From NCBI GenBank assembly GCA_963693315.1, contig OY856188.1, positions 246,094,938-246,158,937 of the forward strand: DNA of 64,000 bases, given 5' to 3'. Shown here piece after piece: positions 21,782 through 32,429 of the stretch. The stretch's first letter is position 1. Every line of letters starts with the position of its first letter. Source of the stretch: Diogma glabrata. Lineage: Eukaryota > Arthropoda > Insecta > Diptera > Cylindrotomidae. The notes under the pieces are model-generated. The model was not told where the DNA came from and made no database searches. It worked only from the letters and a program-made list of their open reading frames with translations. Both the position numbers and the translations under genes were made by a program.

Positions 21782-22650
21782 CACAGCGATGTAATGTAAC
21801 TGTGTCAAAGATGCTGAATATGTCCGTTGATTTTGGTTTTTTTTATCACAATTGATGGAGAAAGAAATATCTAAATCATGTCGTAACTCTTTCCAATTAT
21901 AACCTTATTCGCTAAAGTTGCGTTAATTTGTCCAAAGCCTGTTGTTTTCTCCGTTTTCATTGTTTACGTAATAGAAGTTTTATTTATGTTTAAATTCTTT
22001 TCGTAGATCCTTTATGAGTATTTTATATGGGTTTTTCTGTTTACTGTGAATAATGTATGTAAACAACGAAAGAATGTAAACAATGTAAACAACGTAAAGA
22101 ATTTGTGTGTTTGTTTACTTTGTTAACGTCAAGAATGTACGTAACCAAAGTAAATATTGTTTACAACGTAAATGTTGTAAACAACTTTAAGAATGTAAAC
22201 AAAGTAAACAATGATAACATCGTAAACATCGTAAATAATGTTAACAACGCAAATAATGTAATCAAGGAAGGAATGTAAACAACGTAAACAATGTAAACAA
22301 TGCAAAAAATGTAAACAATGTAAGCAATGTAGACAATGTAAACAATGTAAACAGTGTAAACAATGTAATTCAGGATTTTGTGAGCAATTAAACTCAAGTA
22401 TAAGAACTGAATCTAAAAAATTATGGTGCAAATTATGAAACTTTTTGCAATCCATACAATTTTCGACCGATCTAATTCTGAACCAATGAGAAAATTTAAA
22501 ACTTTAAAAAAGTTTATCACTCTCATCAGGGCTAGCCGACTAGATAAACTACCAAAAAATGTCAACACTAAATATAAACCAAAAATTAGGTTACAACTCT
22601 AGCGAAGTATAAAAAACAAAAAAATTACATAAACATATATTTAATAGATT
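21782..22650. repeat. Tandem segmental duplication, copy A (empty site)
   Basis: The copy consists of a 276-bp unique block (21782-22057), a 9-bp-unit array (about 22046-22370) and a short tail of the tRNA-derived repeat (ATTCAGGATTTTGTGAGCAA at about 22369). The same order occurs in copy B: unique block 22652-22927, then array from 25909, then the same tail at 26372. The blocks are about 90% or more identical by eye, including ATCACAATTGATGGAGAAAG. Copy A lacks the LINE and so preserves the pre-insertion sequence AATAATGTATGTAAACAAC. Confidence 0.85.
22046..22370 (+). repeat. GTAAACAAT 9-bp array, copy A
   Basis: Loose start, then regular GTAAACAAT and GTAAACAAC units from about 22270 to 22370. 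Many units contain GTAAACAA, identical to the forkhead/FOXO core (reverse TTGTTTAC). Cys-His-Leu and Ile-Val-Tyr peptides read from it are by-products of the repeat. Confidence 0.85.
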
Positions 22651-22651
22651 C

Positions 22652-22927
22652 ACAGCGATGTACTGTAACGTTGTCAAAGATGCTGAATCTGTCGGTTGAT
22701 TTTGGTTTTTTTTATCACAATTGATGGAGAAAGAAATATCTAAATCATGTCGTAACTCTTTCCAAATTTAATCTTATTCGCTAAAACTGCGTTAATTTGT
22801 CCAAAGCATGTTGTTATTTACGTTTTCATTGTTTACGTAATAGAAGTTTTATCCTTGTTTAAATTCTTTTCGAAGATTCTTTATAAGTGTTTTATGTGGG
22901 TTTCTCTGTTTACGTGAATAATGTATG
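22652..22927. repeat. Tandem segmental duplication, copy B left part
   Basis: Near-copy of 21782-22057. It is interrupted at its right end by the LINE at 22930-25908. The remainder of copy B resumes at 25909. Confidence 0.85.
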
Positions 22928-23149
22928 TATGTATGTTTCCTTGCTTTTGCTGTCAAATACAAAAGTCGAAAAAATTTTTTCTCTAATGAAAATTTAAATA
23001 AAAAATTCGTTAAATTACATTAAAATCTTAAACAAATTGAGGAAGTCGATGTCAAAACTCTGTTTTGACCCTCACAAGTGTTATTATCGACAACTGATTG
23101 CTGCAACACAGCTAGAAATAAGAAATATATTCAACTACAAGTTCACACC

Positions 23150-23876
23150 AACCGTCCTACAAATTGGGAAACTCGTTCAAGATTTGTCAACTGCATATTG
23201 AAAGTATTTCTCAACCTAAATCTGATTATTTGGGCTGCTTATTGCACGATGAACAAGTTCAAGTACTTTTATTACGAGAAACACATACACCATCATATTA
23301 AAGTTTAATGAATCGTGGTCGTATATTTGATTTTTCATTGGTTGATGCGATATATTCTTAGACTTATGGAATCGCTAGTTATGTGAAAAATGATTTGTTG
23401 AACAATAGTAAAACCGTTTGTCAGTCTGCTTCTTTTGAAGTGGAGATAATAGTGATTGACTTAGAAGGAGCCTTAATCGGTAATTTTTATAAACCACCTA
23501 ATCAAGTTTGGCCTACGGCTCCGTTACCAGTTTATATTCAACCAATTATCTGGGGTGGAGATTTTAATAGTCACAACCAATGCTGGGGATATAATCAAAA
23601 TGACAATAATGGTAATGCTATACAAAAGTGGATGTCTCTTAACGACATGCAACTGATTTATAGTCCAAAAGACCGGCGTACTTTCAAATCTGCAAGATGG
23701 AACACAGAAACTAATCCAGATTTGACCATAATATCTAGAAACGCTGCTTGTACATCCAGTAAAAGAATTATACTTCCATCGTTTCCCCACAGTCAACATC
23801 GTCCAATAATATTTGAATATGGTTTAACGATCCCAATTTCACCATCTATAGAAAACCCAGATGGAATTTTAGATTA
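23150..23876 (+). pseudogene. LINE endonuclease domain (APE-like)
   Basis: N-terminal blocks read LLHDEQVQVLLLRETHT at about 23250-23290. A stop interrupts shortly after and another falls in the sequence preceding TYGIASYVKNDLL (about 23362-23400). From 23383 the frame is open for 164 codons: a GDFNSHNQCWG catalytic block at about 23556, and SQHRPIIFE at about 23791 in place of the family SDHxPI, so the catalytic Asp is Gln. The frame then slips at about 23870 into the linker. The nicking activity is very likely lost. Confidence 0.85.
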
Positions 23877-25905
23877 GCAAATTGGGAACAGTTTTCTAAA
23901 GATTTAGAAAATATTTTACAATTTATTCCATGCAATCAATGTGATTATCAGCGGTTTGTTAGTGCTATCAATAGTTCTGCCAAAAAGAATATTCCAAGAG
24001 GTTTTAGAAAACAGTATGTTCCAGGTTGGAATAAAACATGTAACAAATTGTATAAACAATACAATAGAACTAACGATTCGCATGTAGCCACCGAACTTCC
24101 TAATGAACTTGATTTACATAGACGTAAAACTTGGCGTGATACAGTAGGTAGGACGAGTTTCAAGAAGTCTAGTCGTAAGGCATGGAATTTACTTCGTAAA
24201 CTAGGTAATGAAGCTTCATCTCCAACTTCCTCATCAAATAGTAATATTACTGCAAATAATATTGCTTCTCGTTTGGTTAATGTTACTAAATTGCAAGTTC
24301 CATCTGATAAATACAAAGAAGTACGAAGAAATCTTAAAATTGAAAAACAACGATTAACTGCAGACCCTTCTCTTTCCGCAACTTTTATATTATCTGAGCT
24401 TGAGGAAGCAATTAAATGCATTAAAATGGGTAAGGCTGCAGGACTAGATGGTATTTATCCAGAATTTATTTCACATTTTGGCCCAAGAACTAATAATTGG
24501 ATTCTGGAACTCTTTAACAAAATCTTGAATTCAGCTCAACTACCATCTTTATTTAAAAAAGCAAAATTCCTAGCTGTAGTAAAACCTAGAAAGAATGGGT
24601 CTGATGTGGCTCACTTGAGACCTATCTCCTTGTTGAGTACATTGTTTAAACTATTTTAAAGGATGATTTTACATCGTATTGAACCAATCATAGATGAAAA
24701 AATTCCTAAAACCCAAACTGGTTTTAGGAAAAACAGAAGTTGTACTGATCAAGTTTTGCCTTTGTCTTGTTTTTTTTTAAGCTGGGTTTCAGAAGAAATT
24801 GAAAACTGGAGTAGCGTTTGTAGATTTGTCTGCTGCATATGACACTGTTTGGAGACATGGATTACTTTTAAAACTAGCAACAACCTAATGCTGTTCCTGT
24901 ATGATAAATCTTATCGATTCGATGTTAAGTAACTGGTTTATTCAGGTCTCATTAAATGGAAAAACAAGTAGCAGCCGTCGTCTTAACAATGGTCTATTTC
25001 AAGAAAGCGTTCTTTCTCCAATTTTGTTCAGTTTATATGTGGCTGATTTACCATCAACTAAATCAAAGCTGTTCCAATTTGCCAATGATATTACTATAGC
25101 TATTCAAACAACTACTTTAAAAGATTGTGAAATAGTTTTGGAGAGTGATTTATCAATAATTACTTGCGTAAATGGAGACTAACACCTAATCCTTCTAGAT
25201 CGGAAGTATGTGCCTTTCATTTGACAACAAAGAAGCTTATAAAGAATTAAAAGTCAAGTTTGATGGGATTTCACTTCGATTTAATTCTACTCCTCAATAC
25301 TTAGGAGTCACACTTGACAGCACATTGTTTTTAAGACGCATTTAGAAAAACTGGCTAAAAAATTATGTTCCAGAGAGAATATCATTAGAAAAATTGCCGG
25401 AACTAATTGGGGGGCTGATATATATACTCTAAGATCTTCAGTTCTCGCACTAGTATATTCTTGCGCTGAATATTGTGCCCCTGTTTGGTTTAACTCTTCT
25501 CATACAAATAAAATTGATGTCCAACTTAACAATCCTTTGAGAATTATAACTGGAACTTTAAAATCAACACATTTACCATGGATTTCTGTGTTAGCCAACA
25601 TTGAACCCGGGTCATTAAGACGTGAAACAGCTTGTATTAAAGAATTTGAAAAGTGTCATCTACATCAAAACTCAATTCTTTATTACATTTTGCAAGACTT
25701 ACCTGAGTCTCGTTTGCCTTCAAGAAAACCATCATGGTTATTTGTTCCGAATTTAAGTTCCGAAGTTAAGTTTGATATGAAGGAAAGATGGAAATGTATG
25801 TGGAACTCTTCACCTGTTCCAAATACCAGTTTGGTGATCGATCCTACTTGTAGTGTTTCCGGCTTCGATCTTAGTCGTAAAGAGTGGACCAGACTGATTA
25901 AATAA
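23877..25905 (+). pseudogene. LINE reverse transcriptase, multiple lesions
   Basis: Linker and RT of the same LINE. The longest open part (24048-24659) carries GKAAGLDGIYPEF and LRPISLLS. After a stop at 24657-24659, FRKNRSCTDQV and FVDLSAAYDTVW (about 24815-24850) follow in shifted frames. The stretch 24901-25182 has GLFQESVLSP where the family has GLPQGSVLSP, and FANDITIAI where it has FADDI. The FADD change replaces one of the two catalytic metal-binding Asp residues. The C-terminal part (25330-25905) reads CAEYCAPVW and then runs open to the stop at 25903-25905. The clade is Jockey/I-like by motif style; I cannot resolve it further. Confidence 0.88.
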
Positions 25906-25908
25906 ATA

Positions 25909-26365
25909 AATGTATGTAAACAACGTAAAGAATGTAAAACAATGTAAACAACGAAAAGAATTTGTGTATTTGTTTACTCTGTTAACGTCAAGAATGTACG
26001 TAAACAAAGTAAATATTGTTTACAACGTAAATGTTGTAAACAACATTAAGAATGTAAACAATGTAAACATTGATAACATCGTAAACATCGTAAATAATGT
26101 TAACAATGCAAATAATTTAATCAACGAAGCAATGTAAACAGCGTAAACAATGTAAACAAAGTAAACAATGTAAACAATGTAAACAATGCAAACAATGTGA
26201 ACAATGTAAACAATGTAAACAATGTAAGCAATGTAAGCAATGTAAACAATGTAAATAATGTAAACAATGTAAACACTAAATAATGTAAACAATGTAAACC
26301 ATGTAAACAATGTAAATATGTAACCAATGTTAACAATATAAATAATGTAAACAGTGTAAACTTTG
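25909..26365 (+). repeat. GTAAACAAT 9-bp array, copy B
   Basis: Continuation of duplicated copy B after the LINE. The first 200 bp match 22050-22260 closely, including GTCAAGAATGTACGTAA. From about 26130 there is a regular GTAAACAAT series, longer than in copy A. By eye about 15 units contain exact GTAAACAA. Confidence 0.88.
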
Positions 26366-26371
26366 TTTACA

Positions 26372-26600
26372 TTCAGGATTTTGTGAGCAATTAAACTCAA
26401 GTAACTATAGAATTAATATGAATTTTTCCAATTCAAAGGCATATTTGGAAATATCTCAGAAAAAGCTCTGTTTTTCTCTTTTACGTGTTTTGAGTGGGAT
26501 TCGAACTCGTAACCTCATCAGTGCCAACTGACTCAATTCCTTTGACAGACACGTTTAACCACTACGCCACCAAGGCGATGATATTAATTCTAAGTTGAAA
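26372..26600 (-). repeat. tRNA-derived SINE-like unit 1
   Basis: On the minus strand a tRNA-like head reads GCCTTGGTGGCGTAGTGG, an exact pol III box A (TGGCGTAGTGG), then a variable middle and the box B GAGTTCGAATCCCA. After the head comes a conserved 120-bp tail ending CTCACAAAATCCTGAA. The middle is too long and lacks a clear anticodon stem, so it is not a functional tRNA gene. The unit recurs at about 26902, 27240 and 28540. Confidence 0.75.
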
Positions 26601-26889
26601 CTTCATCATCAGTAAGTAAGATATACTTAAGTTAAATTTCTCAATCGTCAGTTAGACATATGTTTTATGGAAATTTTATTCATTTTTAATGAAGATTTTT
26701 TCCATTGAATTTTTTGATAGTACTATTGTGTAAATTTATAGAATGTGTAATATTTCTATTATAGTCAACATTCTAAGTCACGAGTGTATAGCTATTATTA
26801 ATTGTTTCCAATCAACACGAAAATCAAAGATTGACACGTGGTAAATTATTGTCATATATGCGCGCTTGCATATTTGCCAACATTTCGGG

Positions 26890-27130
26890 GAATTTTATTT
26901 ATTCAGGATTTTGTGAGCAATCAAATTCAAGAACCTGTAGAATTAATTTGAATTTTTCCAATTCAAAGGTATGGTTGGAAATATCTCAGAAAAAAACTCT
27001 GTTTTTCTCTTTTACGTGTTTCGATTGGGATTCGAACTCGTAACCTCATCAGTGCTAGCTGACGAGTTCAATTCCTTTGGCAGACACCTTTAACCACTAC
27101 GCCACCAAGGCGATGATGTTTCTAGGTTGA
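26890..27130 (-). repeat. tRNA-derived SINE-like unit 2
   Basis: Direct repeat of unit 1, about 530 bp downstream. It has the same box B (GAGTTCGAATCCCA) and same tail. The region between the two (about 26600-26890) is AT-rich and recurs inverted at about 27510-27715. Confidence 0.75.
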
Positions 27131-27234
27131 AACTTCATCATCAGTTATCTTACTTAAGTTGAATTTCTCAATCGTCAATAAGACATTATTTTTTATGGAG
27201 ATTTTATTCATTTTGAATGAAGATTTTTTGCATT

Positions 27235-27510
27235 GAAACGATTGAAAAATTCAACTTAAGTAAGATAACTGGTGATGAAGTTTCAACTTAAAACTACCAT
27301 CGCCTTGGTGACGTAGTGGTTAAACGTGTCTGCTAAAGGAATTGAACTCGTCAGTTGGCATTGATGAGGTTACGAGTTTGAATCCCAGTCGAAACACGTA
27401 AAAGAGAAAAGCAGAGTTTTTTCTGAAATATTTCCAACCATACCATTGAATTGGACAAATTCAAATTAATTCCATAGTAACTTGAGTTTAATTGCCCACA
27501 AAATCCTGCA
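27235..27510 (+). repeat. tRNA-derived SINE-like unit 3, inverted
   Basis: Plus-strand copy with GCCTTGGTGACGTAGTGG and the B-box-like ACGAGTTTGAATCCC, ending CACAAAATCCTGCA at about 27508. It mirrors unit 2 around a centre near 27235. The inverted symmetry continues to about 27715 and then into the reverse-oriented 9-bp array. Confidence 0.75.
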
Positions 27511-27717
27511 TAAATGAAACTCCCCCAAATGTTGGCAAATATGCAAGCGCGCATATATGACAATAACTCACCAAGATTCGATCATTGATTTTAGCATTGA
27601 TTGGAAACAATTAATAATGACTATACACTCGTGATTTAGAATATTGACTATAACAGAAATATTACACATTCTATGAATTCACACAGCAGTACTGTCAAAA
27701 ATTCAATGCTAAAAATC

Positions 27718-28008
27718 TTTGTTTACATTGTTTACATTATTTACATTGTTAACATTGTTTTCATTTTGTACATTGATTATATTGTTTACATTGTTTACAT
27801 TCATTACATGGTTTACATTGCTTACATTGTTTACGTTGTTTACATTGTTTACATTTTTAATATTGTAAACAATGTTTACATGGTTTACATTGTTTACATT
27901 ATTTACGTTGTTTATATTGTTTAAGTTGTTTACATTGTTAACATTGTTTACATTGTTTACATGCTTCACGTTGTTTAGATTGTTTACATTCTTTACGTTG
28001 TTTACAAG
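27718..28008 (-). repeat. GTAAACAAT 9-bp array, inverted copy
   Basis: The same array in reverse (ATTGTTTAC units), forming the outer part of a palindromic cluster with 25909-26365. About 12 exact TTGTTTAC cores by eye, some adjacent units diverged. Confidence 0.85.
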
Positions 28009-28539
28009 TTATCGTAGTATTTTGACTAATTTCGATTAAATGCATATCTATAGCTTTCAACCTATGAATAACTTTAAATCATGCTTGTTTTTCCTCCAGA
28101 TGTTTTTAAGGCGGTCATTTCTCATAAAGGAATGTAATTTATATACTTTCAAATTAATTCACACATCACTTTTATTCAATATCATATGTGTTTTATCACT
28201 GTTTAATGTACAAAATACAACATTTCGGTTATAATTAATTTTATCGCTATCAACTGTATCAAATTGTGTATTAAATCCGAAAAAATTTGATTTAATATGA
28301 TTTAAATGAATGCGTAGACTATTTTAGAAAAATAGATTCTACAAACTATATTTATTTCTATGGGATTTGTTGCATTAAATTTTTAGACGGTACTTTGTGT
28401 GAATTCAAAGAATGGTGAACATTTCTATTCTAATTAACATCCTAAGTCACGATTGTATAGTCATTATTGATTGTTTTCAATCAATGTGAAATCAATGGCT
28501 GACAATTGGTCAATTTGTAGTCCTACATGTATTAGAAGT

Positions 28540-28720
28540 TGTCATCACCTCAACGGCGTAATCGATAGCGTGTTTGCCCAAGGATTCGAGCCGGGCACTG
28601 ACGAGGTAGGTTCGAATCCCCACCGAAACACGAAAAATGTGAAGTAGAGTTTTTTCTGAGAAACTTCAAACCAAACCTTTGAATTGAAAATATTCCAATT
28701 ACTTCATTACTTACTTGAGT
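28540..28720 (+). repeat. tRNA-derived SINE-like unit 4
   Basis: Diverged copy. Box B is exact (AGGTTCGAATCCC), while box A is degraded (CAACGGCGTAATCGATAGCG). The tail is recognisable (GAGTTTTTTCTGAGAAACTT). It is preceded at about 28370-28500 by the AT-rich companion module that also lies at 26700-26830. Confidence 0.65.
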
Positions 28721-28729
28721 TTAATTGAT

Positions 28730-31554
28730 CTAAAAAAAAATTCAAAATTTATTTCTGTTTTTAGTCGTCCACGTGGACTGACTAATTGTGTTGCTGATAT
28801 TTTTTTTTGTTGTTATTGAATTGCTGTGTTTGTTTCAAAGACACATATTTAATAACGTTAATTTATGTTTTGTTATAATTATTATTAAAATTATGTATAG
28901 GGTAAAGTTAGGGTAAATACAATTCTGTTTAATATTTTGTTGCGATTCCATTAGAGTTCTAGCGATATTTTGTTTGTCATATGACAACGTTTCCTGAAAT
29001 AAAAATAAAATTACCATAATCAGACTAGAGATTAAATTATTATTTGGAATTAGTAAGGTATTTATTTATTTGTGTAAAAATTATTAAAAATCAATCAAGC
29101 AAAAATTAATATCATAATTCGATACCATCTATAGTTCAACAGTGGGCGCTATCTTGTTGTAAACGCTCTAGTAATTCGAAGTCTAGCCGACGGTCGGACA
29201 CGGTTAAAGATTTTTGTTGAGTATCTTAGTTCGATTTGATTAAAATTCAAACATTGTTACACATTTTAAAACATAATTTTGAAACATTATTTTCTTTTTT
29301 GTCATTAGATGTATTTTCTTAACATAGAACTTATCCCACTTTGGCATTTCTCATCGTTTTGGATCATAGCGTTTGTAAATAAACAAATCAAAAACAAATG
29401 CTCCCCTACGCCATACGAATAACGAAAACTACTAGTTCAATATTAAAAACTTTAGTTTTTCAGAGGCGAAAGAACATGGAACTTGACCACTGAATTGTAA
29501 GTGTGCCAAAAACATTTGCATACTTTTTTATGTTTTACCTTGGAAGCGTACGGTCATGTTGATGTTTTTTCACTATATGCATTCCAAGAGTTTGATTGCT
29601 GCATTGTAATTGTATCAGAAAAATGATAAGCATCTCTACCCAAAACCAGAAACAATTCCACCAAAACAGTCTTCTAGTTTTCAGTCACTTCATACTTTTT
29701 TATAAAATCAATTTTGTTTTAGAACCCATACCCAAAACATACGTGTTTTAACCTTTCACAAATAACTAACTCAAAATCTTTGCACGCAACCCAATGTTTT
29801 GAACCAATTTATTATTCTCTGTATGATTTTTATTTTTGCAGTATCAATTTCAGTTATCCCTAATTTAATATAAAGCTTTCATTCTTCCAATTGTATCCAA
29901 CACAAAAAAAAACAAAGCTAACAGTCTGTATTAATATATCTATCACGTTCAACCCATATCATATATACTCCACATGGCGTCATAAAATTTCTTCAAACAA
30001 CATAACCTACAACAGTGAAAAAATGGTGTCACATCAATTCATTGCCAAAAATATAGTTCATATAATTATATGATATATACAGAAAAACTAAAACTAACAA
30101 CAAACAAAAATAGTACATTATGATGCAAGGACGTAGAGCTAAAGATTTTGTTCGTATGTAGAGTTTGCAAATCGAGGCGCTAGCCATGGGTCATATACTA
30201 TTTTTTATTCGCCGCTAGCAAAATATTTAAAAAAAATTCTTTATTCTAAATCAAAGTTATAGTTGTACATACATTTTGAAATAAAAATATGTTGAACAAG
30301 TAACCTTTGACAAAATATTTTTTTTTTTTTCAAAATAATTGTATAACTATGACAACAAATAATAACAATAATTTTAATTGGTTAATGAAATTTTGAATTT
30401 AAAGGTTGCTTTGATAAAAATTTCTGTTTTTTATAGAATTTAAACAAATACCAATGTTTTTTACTTTTTTGGTCGTAACTATGGCAACAAAATATATGAT
30501 TAAAAAATGATACTTTACGGCCGTAAATCACAGTAATAAAGTACCACTTTAATATGTAGGCGAATAAAAAGAAAATTTGAACGTCTTTGGAATAAAATCC
30601 AATAATAATACAAAATAAATATAACCTTAAGTTTTCTTCGTTTTTTTGTGATATTTTCATTATTTTTCTTAAATAATTTTTGGATTAAATCCAACTTCCC
30701 ACAAAAAAAAAGAATAGCCGGAAAAAACTATTTTTCCAAAAGTGCTAGCTTCAATTTATTCTTAAGGAATTTAATTTAATTTTATATATTTTTCCGTATA
30801 TAAAAGAGATGTTTCTTGTATTTATTTTTTTTTGTATCATATTTTTGGTAATTTTAATTTATAAATTTTTCTTTACCAGAAATTTTTCAAAGTAGAAATT
30901 TTTCTTATTTTCTTCTTTAAAAATTACGTACGGAGGAATACAACAACCGTAAACATTTTTCTTTTTTTTTTTTATTTTTGTAATGTTTTTTTTATTTTTT
31001 TTTGAAAAGTTAAAAACCAACAATCGAAAAGATAAATTACGTGTTTGGTAAGATATTTTTTTTTTCTTTTTCTTATGGTGAGAATTTTTTTTTAAAATTA
31101 GGTTAGAAAGCTTATGAGGTTGATGAGAAAAGTTGTGTTAAGTTTGATTTATGGGAATTAAAATTAGATTTATGTTGAGAAAGTAAATTGTTGAATTCTT
31201 ATACTTCCCAAGTGGAGGCTTATGTTGTTTTACTTTATATATGTAATTGAGTGTCTGATTTATTTTTTATTAAAAGGAATCTTTGTGTTTCATTAAAATA
31301 TGTTCAAGAGCTGCAATGGATATTAAACTAGCAAAAGTTTAATATCCATTGCAAAAGGCATGCAAACGAAATTATACAAAGGACGACCAAAGACAGTAAA
31401 CGCGGTTTTCTTTTAGAAAGACAATTTTATGGGAATTTTTAAGAAGACATTTTAAAAATGGAGACTTGAAATGAAATTAGATTTGGGTAATTAAGTTAAG
31501 ATTCCTTTTATGTGTCCCAAAGCGTTTGCTAAAGGTTTAGTGACTGATTTCACT
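28730..31554. other. AT-rich DNA, no gene
   Basis: About 2.8 kb with many T and A homopolymers, especially 30660-31100. Frames at 28835, 29891 and 30382 are short, Ile/Phe/Lys-rich and lack domains. No repeat was recognised. Confidence 0.6.
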
Positions 31555-31785
31555 CTATAACATGAGTCTAGACCGAGGACGGCAGTAGTTGGATGACATC
31601 TCGCACCTCACCAGTCTCATTTCTAACCATCGCACTTGCTGTTGACAATTAAGGCACGATCTAGTGGTTTCAAACCGATTCAAAACACAGTCCTTATGAA
31701 AAATATGCCTGCATGGTGTGATTATGGTTCGTAACGTCACAAGTTCTAGTTGGAAAATTGTACGTAGACCATATTGCTCGTCCAC
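31555..31785 (-). pseudogene. RING-finger-like C-terminal half
   Basis: 76-residue minus-strand frame whose centre reads PCRHIFHKDC, then about 11 residues, then CLNC. This matches the second half of a RING-H2 finger: Cys-x-His, His-x2-Cys, Cys-x2-Cys. The first zinc pair (Cys-x2-Cys) is not present upstream in this frame. It directly abuts a gypsy reverse transcriptase fragment in another frame. It could be a retrocopy piece of a host E3 ligase or part of a mobile element; no function is claimed. Confidence 0.5.
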
Positions 31786-31799
31786 ATTGTCCTTTCTTA

Positions 31800-32095
31800 T
31801 TTCTTACATTATTATATAAATTGGGGCAAATCAACTTATTGTTGTAGTCGCTCAAACTTCTGCCGTACACTATTATATCATTCATATAGATAAATCAAAT
31901 AAGACCATTAAACCCTGTCAATATTTGATCAGGAACAATCGTTGAAATGAATCCGGAGCTCAAACGGTATTCGATTGAACTCCAATTGGCCCGATGCTGC
32001 GATGAAACGATGTTATCTTTTAATCCTTTACGCTGATAGGCAGTTGAATGTATCCACTAGCTAGATACAGTGTTGAAAAAATGTTTTCCTTTGTT
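31800..32095 (-). pseudogene. Ty3/gypsy reverse transcriptase fragment
   Basis: Reading the minus strand from 32095, FSTLYLASGYIQLPIS matches the gypsy RT block FSxLDLxSGYxQ, with the catalytic Asp replaced by Tyr. After a stop come GQLEFNRIPFEL, corresponding to the PFGL region, and YMNDIIVYGRSLSDYNNKL near 31890-31830. This is the YxDD catalytic box changed to MND. Three frames are needed, so it is a dead fragment of about 100 residues with no neighbouring protease or integrase. Confidence 0.8.
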
Positions 32096-32429
32096 ATATT
32101 TTTCGTATCCAACCTATCGACTGATGAGAGCTCGTCATACCAGTTACCAGCTCTCATTCTTCTACCTATCCTTATCTGCCTTCTTTCATACCTACCTCCT
32201 ATTATACCTGCAACCTATCTGCCTCCCTTCTGGAGGTCTTTCTACAAAAAACCTAAAAGAGGGATTTCACCTTAATGAAAACTACTTTTTATTTATTTTC
32301 TTGCTCTGAGGTGGTTAAAAGCATTTATTTCAAAAGTCATCGCAAAATAATAAGTAAAGCAAGAAATACCGTATATACCAAAATGAGATTAAATAAGTTT
32401 GTTTTTTTCACTTGTTGGGAATTGCGCCT

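Larger units (their letters stand above)
22930..25908 (+). mobile_element. APE-type LINE with 10-bp target-site duplication
   Basis: 2979 bp inserted in copy B of the duplication. AATGTATGTA occurs on both sides (22920-22929 and 25909-25918) but only once at the empty site in copy A. The element ends TAAATAAATAA. This short tail starts within the stop codon of the ORF, so almost no 3' UTR exists. TAA-type tails are known in I-related LINEs. The first 200 bp give no clear protein, and no ORF1 was found, so the copy is probably 5'-truncated. Confidence 0.9.

Noticed and set aside
22270..22370. Regular short repeats that might suggest CRISPR
   Set aside because: The unit is 9 bp with no unique spacers, in a eukaryotic context.
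22129..22455. Cys-Leu-His repeat frame on the minus strand, superficially metallothionein-like
   Set aside because: It is produced by the GTAAACAAT array, and the other frames give equally regular peptides.
26500..27360. tRNA genes
   Set aside because: A and B boxes are good, but the middle is too long and no anticodon arm or full acceptor pairing can be drawn. The sequences are repeated and have long tails, as in SINEs.
26020..27969. Ile-Val-Tyr and Asn-Val-Asn repeat frames
   Set aside because: Translation of the 9-bp arrays; the frames follow the repeat, not a gene.
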